NCBI GenBank assembly: GCA_013115135.1
Contig: JABANP010000081.1
Span: 97,482 to 161,481, forward strand
Length of the DNA stretch: 64,000 bases
From: Perkinsus olseni
Taxonomy: Eukaryota; Perkinsozoa; Perkinsida; Perkinsidae
Direction: 5' to 3'
The notes below the pieces were generated by a model, which was not told the origin of the DNA, did not search any database, and saw nothing but the letters and a program-made list of their open reading frames with translations. Within the stretch, counting starts at the first letter, position 1, and every line of letters begins with the position of its first letter. A program made the position numbers and the translations under genes. Positions 31,046-42,212 of the stretch are shown piece after piece.

Positions 31046-32530
31046 CTATCTCCCCACCGACGATAGGTACCGGAAGGACCATACATAATCGATCCGTCGA
31101 TCGATTTGGTCCAACACCCACCTCAGTAAGAAGTTAGCATCGATTTTTCGTTGCAATTCCTCCTCTCTCCACTTGTGGGTGTAGTAGTTGTATACCAAAT
31201 ACAAGCTCACGCTGCTGATGCCGACAAAACAAACTCTGACCACAACAACAGCATGAATGCAGCGACCGGGCCCATCCAAGAATACTACTTATTGAAAGGG
31301 CTCTCGAAAAACCTGTTGAACGAGTCAGCGAGGACCTCAATGGAGCTTTTCGGCCGTTCGGGAGGGTCGTCAGTGTTACCATTGGAGTTCATCATAGTGT
31401 TGGTAGAGCTCTGATGCATGTTGTTGATGGTTATCGGAGCACCTACAGCAACACGTGGGGAGCCTTGAGCGGCGAGACGCGACTCACCTTCAGTTTTGAT
31501 GGCCGAGGCAAACTGTGATAGTTCAGCTATAACTTGCCGTCGCGTTTGATCTGACCGAGTGTGACAACATTAGCACATAATGAACCGAGAAGTCTTAGAA
31601 GAGAAGGAATGAATCTTCTCCTGACCGAGTAAGTGCCGTACTACCTCTAATGTCCTGTTCTCTAACAATAACAGCATCAACATTCATGGGTGGTAGCATC
31701 ATCGAGGACGATCCTCCTGCATACTCATCATAAGGGGACATCATGTCATCTCCTCCAGCACTGGTAGTAGTAGTAGCGATCTGAGCGTTGCCTTGTGGGG
31801 CGTACGAGCCATGACGCTGCATGGCATCCGAGGCTGTCGAGGCAGAGTTCCTGAGTAACAATATTATGAAAGTACTGTGGATGGTATCTTCAGGTCGATT
31901 GTTGCATGATACAAATAATAGTCATGAAGATACTCGTCGGCAGAAACCGCAAACGCTGGGAGAAATCCTGCCAAATTATAACTTTTGCAGGGTTGAACCA
32001 GCAGGTCCACCGTTACCATGATGATACTATTCATACTTATGCTATAGAAGGCCCGCATGAGTGGTTGGTGGTAAATATAGTAGTAAAAAGCTTACAACGC
32101 ATCAACACGACTGCCCCCCTCAACGTGTGCTCACCATCTTTCCCCTGTCTGTTGCTGCTTATCAGCTGCAGCAGCCTCACTACCATCAGTACTAGTAGTA
32201 CTACCTCCACCGTTGGGTGCTGTTACATACCCACCATCACTAGATGCCTCCGCTGGGGATCGATCCGACATCCTCTGGCCGAACTGGTTGGGAAACATTG
32301 ACCAGAGGATAACAACAACAAGAAAAAAGGACAATATAGCACTCACAACGGCGAACCCCCGCTCTTGCACTGGAGGGTATACCCCTATACAGTGATGAAC
32401 AGCACCACCGATAGCAGCCAACAGCGCGGAATCCCTGCCGAACGATGTGGACTGCAAAGGCTATCACGCCATGAGCAGCCAGAAACTGAGACCCGTATAA
32501 CATCCGACCCTTTACCCGGGTATCGAACCC
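31046..32530 (-). CDS. unrecognised membrane protein, copy B
   Basis: Same gene as 13,374-14,860, with a longer open frame in the first legible exon (about 32,131-32,450): DSALLAAIGGAVHHCIGVY, then the membrane segment SAILSFFLVVVILW. The next exon (31,650-31,861) reads LRNSASTASDAMQRHGSYAP, then an acidic Met/Ser/Gly stretch. The last exon has a second membrane segment. A tRNA-like T-arm core (GGGTTCGATACCC on the minus strand) sits at about 32,515-32,530 in a probable intron. Confidence 0.5.
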
Positions 32531-32727
32531 GCGATGTTCTGATATAATAGTGATAGAAGCAATGGCTATAAATGTCGATGGTCATCAACGGCTACCGTGA
32601 TAATACTTTTTCTTCCACCTCAGACTCCCCTCGCTTACTAGTTGAAAACGACCACCTGTTGGTAATACAGGATACCCCTGCATCAACGCTATGATGTAAT
32701 ACTGAGGTATTCCATCTCATGTCATCA

Positions 32728-33150
32728 TTAATACTTCAACGCAATCCTCAATTCCTTGACATCATCATGAGTCACTATTAGACACCCACTCCCATCGCTG
32801 TCCACTGTGTCTGCCATTATCACCATCAATGACATCAGTACATCGATATCCGTTCATCAGAGCCTCCCAGCTTCGCTCCGCCCCCGATCCTACTACATCT
32901 TTCGTCGTATCCTCATGTCGGACCTGGCCTCTCATAAACATATGTTGCTGCCATACAAGATACTTGTGCCTTGCACAGAGGCTGAGGTCTTTACAGTGAC
33001 TATGTGTATGAAGATACGGTCGGGATGACATCCAGCGACGATTCTGATTAAAAAATGGTAAAACACCTGCACTCCCACAAGACCACGTTCTTGATACACA
33101 ACAAGAAGTGATGAAAGCGGAAACTGTTGCATAAAAAAGATACCATCATG
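32728..33150 (-). CDS. small unrecognised protein, copy B
   Basis: Copy of 15,058-15,480. The exon 5' of the motif-bearing intron reads LCARHKYLVWQQHMFMRGQV; the 3' exon ends at the TAA at 32,728-32,730. A possible 5' exon (about 33,060-33,130) is hydrophobic (FPLSSLLVVYQERG). No family was recognised. Confidence 0.5.
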
Positions 33151-33208
33151 TTAATAAATAGATCGCACCAAACTCAGTCAAACTCAGCAAAGCCGGCTCG
33201 CACAGCTC

Positions 33209-34675
33209 TCATGACACCGTCCGAGTGATGGCCTGGATGAATTCATGTTGCTGCAGCAGCGCTCCTGTGACATGGCCTCCTCTAACCCATCTTATAGGGC
33301 AGTCAAGATACTCACTCAACCTTCGCGTATTCTCCCCCAGTATGATAGCGTCATGCCGGGCGCCCAGCAGCTCCACTCGACTCGAAAGGGTGGTAGGCTT
33401 AGGATAGGTAGTGATATCAGTAGCAGCAGTCGCTTCCTCGATGTAGCCTCTATCAAGCTTGGGATTGACGTAAGGCCGCATAGCACTGCGCTCGTGCGTC
33501 CAGGTCGAGCTAGCCGATGATGCTGGGAAGAAGGCACACAACGACAGACCAGCAGCGAGGTTCCGCAGTGTTACTGCACTCATAGTGGCGATGGAGGCGC
33601 CGATGGACAGGCCACCCACGCAAAGCCTATCAGGGCGGATATTGGAGTCGATCCAGTGCAGCAGCGCTCGGGTGTCAGATACTGATCGAGCCGCAAAGGC
33701 CAGGAATTGGTCAACACTATGCATGCATTCCACATGGAGGGACATCGATGGCGGAGGGGCCCGCCTACCCCTGAGAGGGTTCTCGAGTAGTATCATACCA
33801 CAAATCCCCCGACTCGCCAGCGTAAGGGACATTGGCACTTGGCGGGAGGCGTAGTGCTCGGCAAAGGACGGTAGGAAGACTACGAGAGGGCAGCCGTCCG
33901 TGTGCGGTACCGTCTGGGGCGTCTTCGCTCCGCCACTGAACATAGCAAATATGAAATCAATAAAACGGTCGAGGCGTATCTTTGATTGACCTAAGATACC
34001 AAACCCTACCAGGTCCAACCTCGATAATAAAGATTCTCCATCAGGATTCATACTAGGCCGAACGGAAGAATCTTTCACTTCGAATCTTCCATCGGTGACC
34101 TCTGACATCCTCTGTGCCATCTCAAGGCCCCTATCGTTACCCGGAAGTATTACAAGACACCAGCCTCTATCGCATGCCGCTGGAAGGGGGTCATCGCACG
34201 GCAAACGCGATGACGGGAAATGCCCAACCCGCCAGAGCACCTTCCCATACCGCAGCCAGGCGTCGGTCTCCCAGTGCATCGTAAAGGACGGATCAACCTC
34301 ATCCGACTCGACACGAGCCTTAGCAGCTCCCCTGATGTTCTGCAAGCCAGAATCCACGCCCCCCTTCTCACCGTAAAAATGGCAGAGGTCACCATCCAAC
34401 CCGAACTTTTGCTTTGCTTTTTTCGCAGACCTGTTAGACCACCAGTAATCTGCTAAGGAAAGATACCCTCCCTGGGAAGAAAAGCTCTGGAGCAAGGCAT
34501 TACGCCGTATCTTGGGGTTAACCTGTGTATGCCATGCATACCCACCGAGCAAAGATACTCCTATAACGGCAACCTTGATGGGGGTGGAGAGCCTCCAGGA
34601 CCCCCATCGTCGCCTCAGATTTGTCAGTACTCCCGCTGTGCCCGCCCGCAGCCATCGACTCTGTAGAGTGACCAT
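33209..34675 (-). CDS. ABHD18-like alpha/beta hydrolase, intact copy
   Basis: One uninterrupted frame of about 488 residues from the ATG at 34,675 to the TGA at 33,209. It matches the ABHD18 (DUF2048) family of alpha/beta-hydrolase proteins, whose substrate is not established. Seen: an N-terminal hydrophobic segment (KVAVIGVSLLGGYAW, residues about 34-48) that could be a membrane anchor; a beta strand GCPLVVFLPSFAEHY (about 255-270); LLENPLRGRRAPPP, the family's ENP-x-x-GRR motif; nucleophile elbow GGLSIGAS with the putative catalytic Ser; and GGHVTGAL near the C terminus with a candidate catalytic His. The gene is head to head with the NusB-like gene, about 320 bp apart. The true start may lie further upstream. 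The motif GGCGGAGCGAAG is present near 33,925. Confidence 0.8.
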   Translation of the reverse strand: MVTLQSRWLRAGTAGVLTNLRRRWGSWRLSTPIKVAVIGVSLLGGYAWHTQVNPKIRRNALLQSFSSQGGYLSLADYWWSNRSAKKAKQKFGLDGDLCHFYGEKGGVDSGLQNIRGAAKARVESDEVDPSFTMHWETDAWLRYGKVLWRVGHFPSSRLPCDDPLPAACDRGWCLVILPGNDRGLEMAQRMSEVTDGRFEVKDSSVRPSMNPDGESLLSRLDLVGFGILGQSKIRLDRFIDFIFAMFSGGAKTPQTVPHTDGCPLVVFLPSFAEHYASRQVPMSLTLASRGICGMILLENPLRGRRAPPPSMSLHVECMHSVDQFLAFAARSVSDTRALLHWIDSNIRPDRLCVGGLSIGASIATMSAVTLRNLAAGLSLCAFFPASSASSTWTHERSAMRPYVNPKLDRGYIEEATAATDITTYPKPTTLSSRVELLGARHDAIILGENTRRLSEYLDCPIRWVRGGHVTGALLQQHEFIQAITRTVS

Positions 34676-34993
34676 CACCGACGCACACTAGATCGGGCCG
34701 GCGAGGGTTACATCGGAAAAGGGAATCCTTGAGGCAAGAAGCGCACGCCCAAGCAATCGATAACGAATGTACGCGTTCCGTAGCAATTCCCGTGAGCGGT
34801 CCCCGAGGGGCAGGTCTTCGCATAGATCTTCTAAGGGGCGTTCTCATGATGAGGGCAGAGAAGGCCGCAGGAAGGTAGTACCAACTGGAGCTGCGTTTTT
34901 TTCGACGATTTTTCGTATTTTTCCGTAAAATAACGGTCGCGCGTCTGTAAAGACGAGGATTTTGACGAAGTTGATCTCTTCTTCTCATGACAG

Positions 34994-36159
34994 GCTCGTG
35001 ACGATGAGTGGGAGTACGACCGTGAAAGGCGTGAGAGGCGGTATCGAGACGCATCGTCCACAAGGAGGTCAGCGTCCAGATCATTTTTCCCTCCACCATC
35101 ATCCTCTGCTAACCAACACGATGACAGAGTTCTTCACACTCACACAGCCAGCGGCAACCATGGCCCTACAGCCCTCCGCCCTGTTAAGGACTTCCGACCA
35201 CGAGTTAGGATTGAAAGGCACGAGAATAGACGAGAGGCGGTCCTGTTCCTCATGGCCTGGGACGATAAGAAACCTCATACCATACCGGAGGTTGATGCTG
35301 CTATCGAGTAAGCCGAGGGTAAGGTCGCATTGGAAGAGAATCTTTGTGGCATCTTAGTGAGTTCATGCGGAAGCTCCCTAAGGAACCCGAGTACTATATT
35401 TTTACTGAGGAGCTTCTCTCTGGTAATAACAACAGTTATGTACTTCTATTCCTAGCAAGGTTCCTGCTGTTTCTCTCTCACAGGTATGGTACCTAACCTG
35501 GTGTATTGTGATAGATGGATAATCAGTATACTGGATGAATCATTGCAGAAGTCGCTCAGCACATCGGAGCTGTCTATAATGAGGTCCTACACGGGATCAC
35601 AACTGGGTGTTATGCTGTTGTTGGTGATAGTCAAGGGATCTCCTTTAGTAGTGTATTTACTCTTCTTAAACATGACAGTCTCCCGAGCATGTCGAGACTC
35701 CGTCACCTTTGCAGCACTTTGATGTTCTCACTAATTCTGACACCTCTAGCTAATGTTACCCCTGGGCGTAGTTCGAGCAGCTCATTACGGGCATTCGAGT
35801 CGTTCGTGACATCTTCCCCCCATTTGCTGATCCCTACAGTTCCTACTAGTTAGCCATGTCAATGATCGTCACCATCAACCCTTCACTACACCATCTGCCC
35901 TCCCTCACCTTACCGTTGTGTCTTCAGGACGGCTGCCTTCGAGCTCCTCAATCATCAGCATATTCCAACAACAGTTGTCATCAATGAGGCCAACTCCCTC
36001 GCCAAGGAGTTCTGTCCCCGCTCTCAAACTCTGGTCCATGCAAGTGTCAACAGGATGATTGAAACACAGTACAGCGTCGGGCACCAGCTGAGGGAGGCCA
36101 TGGTTGCTGGTGAGCTGTCCTTCTCCCCAGCCCTCCCGCACAGTCCTGCAATCAGGTGA
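34994..36159 (+). CDS. NusB-domain protein, intact copy
   Basis: Multi-exon plus-strand gene with the helical NusB fold known from bacterial transcription antitermination and rRNA-associated factors. Pieces in order: an Arg/Ser-rich leader from 34,994 (DDEWEYDRERRERRYRD); REAVLFLMAWDDKK, matching the REAALQALY-W start of NusB; EFMRKLPKEPEYYIFTEELL (exon 35,358-35,422); ILDESLQKSLSTSEL (about 35,525-35,575), matching the ID-x-x-I helix; and RTAAFELLNHQHIPTTVV followed by INEANSLAKEF, matching the family signature LR-A-YEL-IP-VAINEA-ELAK-F. It stops at TGA 36,157-36,159. The intron at 35,308-35,357 is 50 nt. Nuclear-encoded NusB proteins in plants and algae serve plastids; plastid or mitochondrial location here is inference, and the leader could be a targeting region. 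The 5' start codon was not found. Confidence 0.7.
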
Positions 36160-36179
36160 CCTAAGGAACAACTCTAAGC

Positions 36180-37092
36180 CGGCGACGCCTTTGGGGTCGG
36201 AGGCCGCTGCTGGCAACGGTAGTGACGGCCTCAACGGGAGTTTCGCTACGAACCCGGGCAGTGCGCAGCAGCTGAACAACATGGACCCAGCGACACAGCT
36301 AGCTCTACTTCTCATAGAGAAGGTAATCACTGGTCTACCTCTCACTGCCAGTTCACGCGGGACTTATCTCAGGGTGTCATTTCTAGGAATCGAACGCTCG
36401 ACAATTTGGCGGAGCGGTCTTCGTTGTAGTGAACTTTGATTCGCTTTAGAGTCGAGTGAGTAGCCTTGATAGTTCTGTCTACGGCTCTCCCCGTGTGATT
36501 GGCTTTGATGACCGAATTTTCTCCGCTTGTGCCCGCAGTGTTTGCTGTATAGGAACGTAAAAAGGAGAGAAGAGAAAAGAAAAGGAAGTCCCGCAGGAGG
36601 CATCATCGCAACAGATCCCGTTCGAGGTCCAGCCGATCTCGCAGCATCAGTAGCGATGCTTCCAGGAGCCCATCCTTCAGGAGGAGTACGTCACACAACG
36701 CTTCACGGTACGTGTAATACTAGCACGGAGTTGGCTTGCAACTGCCCCGCCTCAGGCCTAGCAATTTCGCTGCGATGGTACCACCAACACACCCGGACTA
36801 CCGTCCAGCGAGGATCGAGTACCAGCCTATTGACCCCTCCCAGCACGTCTTGCCCACAGCAGCGTCTTCTCCCCAGGTGAGTCATTGGGCTGCCCAGGAC
36901 TAGTGATGACAGTAGTTACCTTGCCGTCAGTCACCGACTGACACCTCCAGTGTACAGAGTGGCGGTATTTTGAACCCACCCGTAGCGCACGAGGTCTACG
37001 AGGAGATCGTGGATCCGAACGACTTCGTGAAGGCCGGTCAGCGAGCAGCCGCCATGCTCATGACACAGGGTAGGCCAGGCGAGATATCTTAG
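36180..37092 (+). CDS. unrecognised plus-strand gene, copy B
   Basis: Exons downstream of the NusB-like gene on the same strand. A first exon (about 36,180-36,320) is Ala/Gly/Asn-rich and ends DPATQLALLLIEK. A second (about 36,760-36,877) has PPTHPDYRPARIEYQPIDP. The last ends YEEIVDPNDFVKAGQRAAAM and stops at TAG 37,090-37,092. It could also be the 3' part of the NusB-like transcript if the TGA at 36,157 is spliced out. No family was recognised. Confidence 0.45.
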
Positions 37093-37644
37093 CTTGACTA
37101 TGGTAGTTTATGGGGGTAGGTTCAGGTCGGTCTAAGCCGGTGGTGTCGGGCCCTATCAAGACTATACCTCAGCGTCGTGTAGAGTTGTGCAATGCTGAAT
37201 GCCAGACTACTGCTCGTCCAGACCTCGAGAAGGATGTTGTTGTATGGAGGCTGCGACAAAGATGACTCTGTGTTTCAGCGACAAAGATATCATACGTGTG
37301 GATCCTTCTAGTGATGGCATCATCCGACTATTATTACCATTGTTATATTTACATAAACTCCCTCGGCCGCCGCCTTTGGCAACCATAACCGTCTTGGGTT
37401 GTTAGTTATCAGGGGGAGGGGGCTAAGCGGCAGTGGGGACCCCTACAGACATGCTGACGTGAAGGCCACACCTGCTGCGTGTGACTTTGACGCCAGTCGA
37501 ATACTAGCCCGTGCTGCTCAGTGGTGTCGTATCTTGTCGGCTGCCAGTCATGGCGGAGGTGCACAGTCTAGGGCGATGTAAACTCGTCGAGAGGACAGCT
37601 GGGTGCCCTCTGTCAGCCACTCTCCCCACTTACCTAATTAACTC

Positions 37645-40090
37645 ATGTTCCGTACCGTAGCCCCCCTTCTACGACCGGTGCAACAACATTGCCGTACATC
37701 TTATGCTGGCGCTGTTGATAGACACGTCCAGCTGAATATCCGCATCGCCAAGATGGACACCCTAGAGGACGTCGCCCAGTGTGTAGAGCGGAACCTAGGC
37801 TCAATGAACGTGGTCAACATGGTCACTTGCATGCACCGTGCTGCTCGACACAGCAGTCAAGATACCAAGAAAGCCACTGGTGAGTCTAACTGCTGTGCGC
37901 AGCTTCGGCGGTTGAGTGCTCGTTTCAGCTCTCATCTATCGACTAGCCAATAGGCTCACAGCCTTCATGACCAAGAGTGGCCCTGAGGGCATCGCTGAAC
38001 TTCGCCCGATGTCCTTGTCCAATGCAGTATGGGCCATCGCATCAGTCGGTGGATCCACGGACTGGAAAATAGAGGTCAGCTCTTATCAGGACTTTCACTC
38101 AAATGCTGTTGTTGTAGTAGGTCGTCGCGGCGATGAGAACGCTAATAACGCCGCACCTCCTCACCACTATGAAGCCTCAGTTGCTGGCTAACATAGCCTG
38201 GGGCATCGCCAAGATACATCAACAGCGGAAACTACAGCGGCATGAGAGGTGGTATCCTTGCGAGTGCGCTCCAGGATTCCCTCATGGTCGTCTCAGGTGC
38301 GACCCCTCCTCAGTAGCGGTCATCGAGTCTATCGCCCAGGAGGTGACGCGGCGAGGGAGGGGTCTGCGGTCATGGCCCGAGCTGCAGCCTCAGAACGTCA
38401 GCAACATCGTCTGGTCCTTTGGGGTCCTCCTCGATGCTGATGTAGTCGTAGTAGAGGCAGGGTTGAGGGAACTCTTGGTACTGCAGCAAGCGCTACAACC
38501 ACGGGCGAGAGACATCAGAGCCCAACACGTCAACAACACGACCTGGGCGATCGCGAGGCTTTACTCGAGAGAGGCTGACAGCCTCTTACCGCGGGAAGTG
38601 CAGGAAGCTGCTGATAGACTCTTCGACTCGGCCACTCGACGCCCTTCTGACTTCCGACCGGCCGACTGGGCTAACCTCTCCTGGAGTTATGCCAAACTGA
38701 AAGATTCCCACAAGCAGCAGATCGCCGACTGTGGCATAGTGGAGATGGCGCCAGAGGTGTTCGAACGGCGTACAGGCATCGACGCCGCCGCCGGGCCCAG
38801 GTCGGTCGACTTGGCCAACGTCCTGTGGGCTATGGCTAAGTTGCGGCTGTACTCCCTTAAGGACTTTGCCGAAAGATGTGTTGATCGATATCTTACTGAG
38901 GATAGGCTCTGGGCGGAGTGCTCGGCGCATCATATGTCGAGCCTGGCCATCTGTGCTGAGCAGATGTCCCTCCGCAACCTGGAGGGCATATTCGATAAGA
39001 TCGGTGAGTTGCCTGTCCATGTTACTGGAAGGATGGGGACCCTGTCCAGGTGGTGCCATAGTTGAAGCTTCTCACGGCTTTCATCGTGTTGATGGCCCGA
39101 CCATAGCCTCGCTGTTACCTGTCTTCGTCACAGCCGGCCAACACCTGCGCCATGAGCGGGCACTCCTTAAACTGAGATCCTTGTGTGATTCTGCGTCGTA
39201 ATACCGATGACCGTGCGGTCCACCCCTCCTCCTGACGTTGTGTACCTCAGACTGGAGCCAGGCGAGCTGGTTATCGTCAATCATGCCCTCAGTCAGCTGC
39301 CTTCACGCCCGGATCTATTCCGACCGATTGCCTGGGAGGACTATTCTCTCACCGTGATGACCGATATGTTCAAAGCCGACCAGAGCCTCTGTGAGGAGGT
39401 AAGCAGCACGCCTTAGGTTATGCCAACCACTCATACCCTGGGCTTTTCATTGGGAAACGCTTACCCTCGATCTCGCCTTCCTCTTCCATTGATCATCTGC
39501 TGGAGTGCTGGCATACCTCATCAATCTGCTATGTCATGTCTGTAGGCATTGAACGACCCATCATCGAAGATCGGTACAGTAGCAGTAGCAGCCGCCCGCA
39601 GTGGAGATCGAGAGGCTGATAGGAGCGATCGGGCTAGAAATGAAGTCCGCTTAGGTAGCTTGTAATGAAGGTGATGCTGTTGCGGAGACCCTCATCTCAG
39701 GTGCTGGCTTTTGGCAGCGAGTGGTTGACTTGGCAATGGACGGTCTGTTCAGTCGCACACCACTAGAACGAGCCCAACTCTTCCACGCGTTGGGGAAAAT
39801 GTGGTAGGTGTCGATCCCCAGGGGCCTCTCCATCCGTCAACAGTAGCTGTCTGATCTGTACCAGTTACCATCCCGGCACGCGGAAGCTGGCACAACTGGT
39901 CGATGCTGCGACCACTGCTGTTGAAGCTATGGACCCTGCCAGCGTCGCCTTCTGTATACACGGTATGGCGGCCCTCGACGTTACACCCTTGCCAGAGGAG
40001 GTCGCTGATGCTGCATGGAGGAAGTTGCCTGAGATGAACAGAATGGAGGTGAGGCAGCAGCAGCAGCTGATCGTCAATGCATGGCGCTAA
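37645..40090 (+). CDS. octotricopeptide-repeat-like protein, probably organellar
   Basis: About nine exons with short introns. The start MFRTVAPLLRPVQQHCRTS is basic and lacks acids, as a mitochondrial presequence would. The body repeats a helical motif of the type N-x-x-WA-x-AKL: SLSNAVWAIASVGG, LLANIAWGIAKIH, NVSNIVWSFGVLL, HVNNTTWAIARLY, DWANLSWSYAKLK, DLANVLWAMAKLR, all between about 38,000 and 38,850. Proteins with such repeats bind organellar RNA in algae and alveolates, and related FASTK/RAP proteins act in mitochondrial RNA processing. Exons: 37,645-37,878; about 37,928-38,071; 38,119-39,009; about 39,060-39,200; 39,253-39,400; 39,546-39,655; and further exons to the TAA at 40,088-40,090. 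No RAP domain was seen. Exons beyond 40,090 are possible. Confidence 0.75.
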
Positions 40091-40580
40091 CTTGAAAGAC
40101 ACTTCTCAGTCCATAAAGACAGCGTATTCGCTCATCCTGGGACGGGAGAGTCTCCGCGATAGTCGAGTGCTGGACACCCTCGCCCATGCCCTAGCAATCA
40201 GGAGCGAGTGCCCAGTGGATATGCAGTTTCAAGAGGTCCCGCCGGATCGTTGTTGTAGCGCTGGTAAGGTCGCTCGCCTTCACAGGCCATAGCAGCTCAC
40301 TGTGGAGTCACATTCGAGCCCGCCTGCCACTCGCCTGTCATTCGAAAGGAGTCCTCCGCACCCAAGCCGAGTGCTGGCCAGGGCGAAGTCGGACAGGCGC
40401 TGACAATGATGAGGGTACCTCATCGTGTCGAAGTTGATGTCGGCGTTGGCGGCTACAGTATCGACATGCTCATAACCTCTGCCGTTTCTAAACAATCGTT
40501 TCCGTATTATGACCAGTTTGTGTTCTGTGATGGGACACTGCAATGAGCTCAGAAGACGTTCTTCCACGATCTTTCAGACA

Positions 40581-40740
40581 ATGGTGTTCTCTCTACTCGT
40601 CTTCTCCGCGTTATTGCTACAAGTGGCGTTCGGACAGAGTAAGTGCGATCCCTCTAAACGCCCCTCCCCTGCCCTTAGAGGCCAAGAGCATGCTGAGAAG
40701 GGCCATACGATACCCAGAGAGTGAGCAAACGATTCATATC
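40581..40740 (+). pseudogene. N-terminal fragment of a GH19 chitinase
   Basis: ATG at 40,581 begins a signal-peptide-like stretch (VFSLLVFSALLLQVAFGQ), then SKCDPSKRP, parallel to the start of the intact chitinases (VAFGQDKCDPTKRP). A frame break follows within CCCCTCCCCTGCCC, after which LEAKSMLRRAIR continues the homology in another frame. Similarity stops near 40,740; no catalytic domain follows. It is a decayed or truncated third member of the array. Confidence 0.75.
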
Positions 40741-42212
40741 GGGAGAGGATCACGCTAATTGCTCTGCGAGATCCGCTATGCAATAGCCTGGGCACCTATA
40801 TCTCGAGTTAGGAACCGTCCTGGAGCCGGAAAAATGATTAACCGTGCATAGTCTCCGCATATAAGGGTTTGGCGCAGCTTACTCTCCGCATGCTTCACGA
40901 GAGAGGGTTATCGCTCCGAACCACATATTCTGATGCAGCCGAGTGGCTCCGAGTCGGAGCCTCCGACTGTCCCTTGTGGGATCTGCTAGAAACTATTCTT
41001 CGCGTGAGTAACGAAGTCCGACCTCGGAGGTCGCTGCTAAATAGCCTCAACACCAGACGCGGGCCCGATCGGAGTACCCACGCAGTGGGTCGATCGGGCC
41101 ACTCAAGAAGCATCGCCCATGAGCTTCCAGCTTCTCCGTGGACTGCTTGGTGATAGATATTGTGCCTACGGCACTATGACTCTATCTCCCTCAGATGCAG
41201 TGTGAGTCTTACACTGTGAGAGTCAGAAAACTTCTTTCATAATCACGCGACCTGTCAACCGCGAGACGTGGGAGGTGGTTTCTGTAAGAACTTTCACTTG
41301 CACTGTCCGAAATCCCTCGCTGGCATAGAAATTACGTTTAGTACGCTATGAAGTCCTCGTAAGTTACTACAGTCAAACACCGCAAGGCTATCCACCTCCG
41401 TCCTCGCTACCGGTTCGCCTTACCAGGCCGAAAGGTAAGGTTTTCTGGTCCACATCAAGTGTCTCGCTGCAATCCTCTTGATACCGGAGAAGCCGGCGAC
41501 GATGAAGCATGTAGACCTAGGGGGGCCACGATTCGTGGCCCACGAACGACTAAAGGCAGTCGATCCATTGACGCATGTACATACAAGCTACGCTTAAGAA
41601 CCTTGAGTTAAGACCCTCGCGCCCGCCAAATACTGTCTATCGCCGAGCCCGCACAGACGGGGCCGCACAGTTGAAAACAAAAGGCAGGTAGTAAGGCCGA
41701 ACGGAGTCGAATTGCATATAGCGAACAATCGATATTATGCAGCTAGAACACTGGCCAACAGGAGCAGGCAGATCCTCATACCACAGTATGTATTAGCCGA
41801 CGGCTAATAGCCGTCAAGCGCTACAGCAATCACCACTTATACGGGACATAGTTGAGGCGAACCCACAAGGGGTGTTGGATTTAAATGTCCCTCGTCTTCT
41901 TGATCTATAAGCTGCGTGAGGAAAGGATTCCCGGAATCATCACAACGCCCTCGAGAATCGTTGAGCGCGTCAATTTCGAGAGTATAACCCGAAATCGGCT
42001 GCAGTGAAGTCGAACACATCTTTATTGCTTCTCTGCTGCCGCTCATTAGCAACGTAGGATGAACAGGGCCGAGCTCACTATGTCGAGGGGAATGAGCTTA
42101 ACTCAGATACATAAGAAGGTGTCGGCGCATCATGATCAACAGTCTCTGAGCATAGCTGAGTAGTAATAGTCGTCTATTGACAGTCCTTGACTTTGTTGGA
42201 GTGTCCTCGTCA
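40741..42212. other. spacer upstream of chitinase 1, rich in palindromes
   Basis: No supported gene. The spacer holds many short perfect inverted repeats: 40,952-40,968, 41,019-41,033, 41,062-41,100, 41,198-41,216, 41,418-41,440, 41,523-41,541 and 41,791-41,815. The last 390 bases (about 41,820-42,212) are a diverged duplicate of the region upstream of chitinase 2 (about 45,085-45,581), with shared pieces such as GGCGAACCCAC and GCTGCGTGAGG. Confidence 0.6.
41062..41100. repeat. long hairpin-forming inverted repeat
   Basis: GGCCCGATCG (41,062-41,071) pairs perfectly with CGATCGGGCC (41,091-41,100). Inside, ACCCAC (41,076-41,081) pairs with GTGGGT (41,085-41,090) around a GCA loop; only GAGT is left as a bulge. 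Sixteen base pairs in 39 bases is far more than chance would give. Function unknown. Confidence 0.8.

Larger units (their letters stand above)
19595..37261. repeat. 17.6 kb tandem segment, copy B
   Basis: Second copy of the segment at 2,014-19,594, directly abutting it. Here the reverse quality pattern holds: the part next to the junction (about 19.6-27.4 kb) has many extra C or T bases in runs and broken frames, the middle (about 27.4-32 kb) is nearly identical to copy A, and the right part (33-37 kb) has intact frames for the hydrolase and NusB-like genes. To the right it continues into unique sequence at GCGACAAAGATGACTCTG. Confidence 0.95.
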
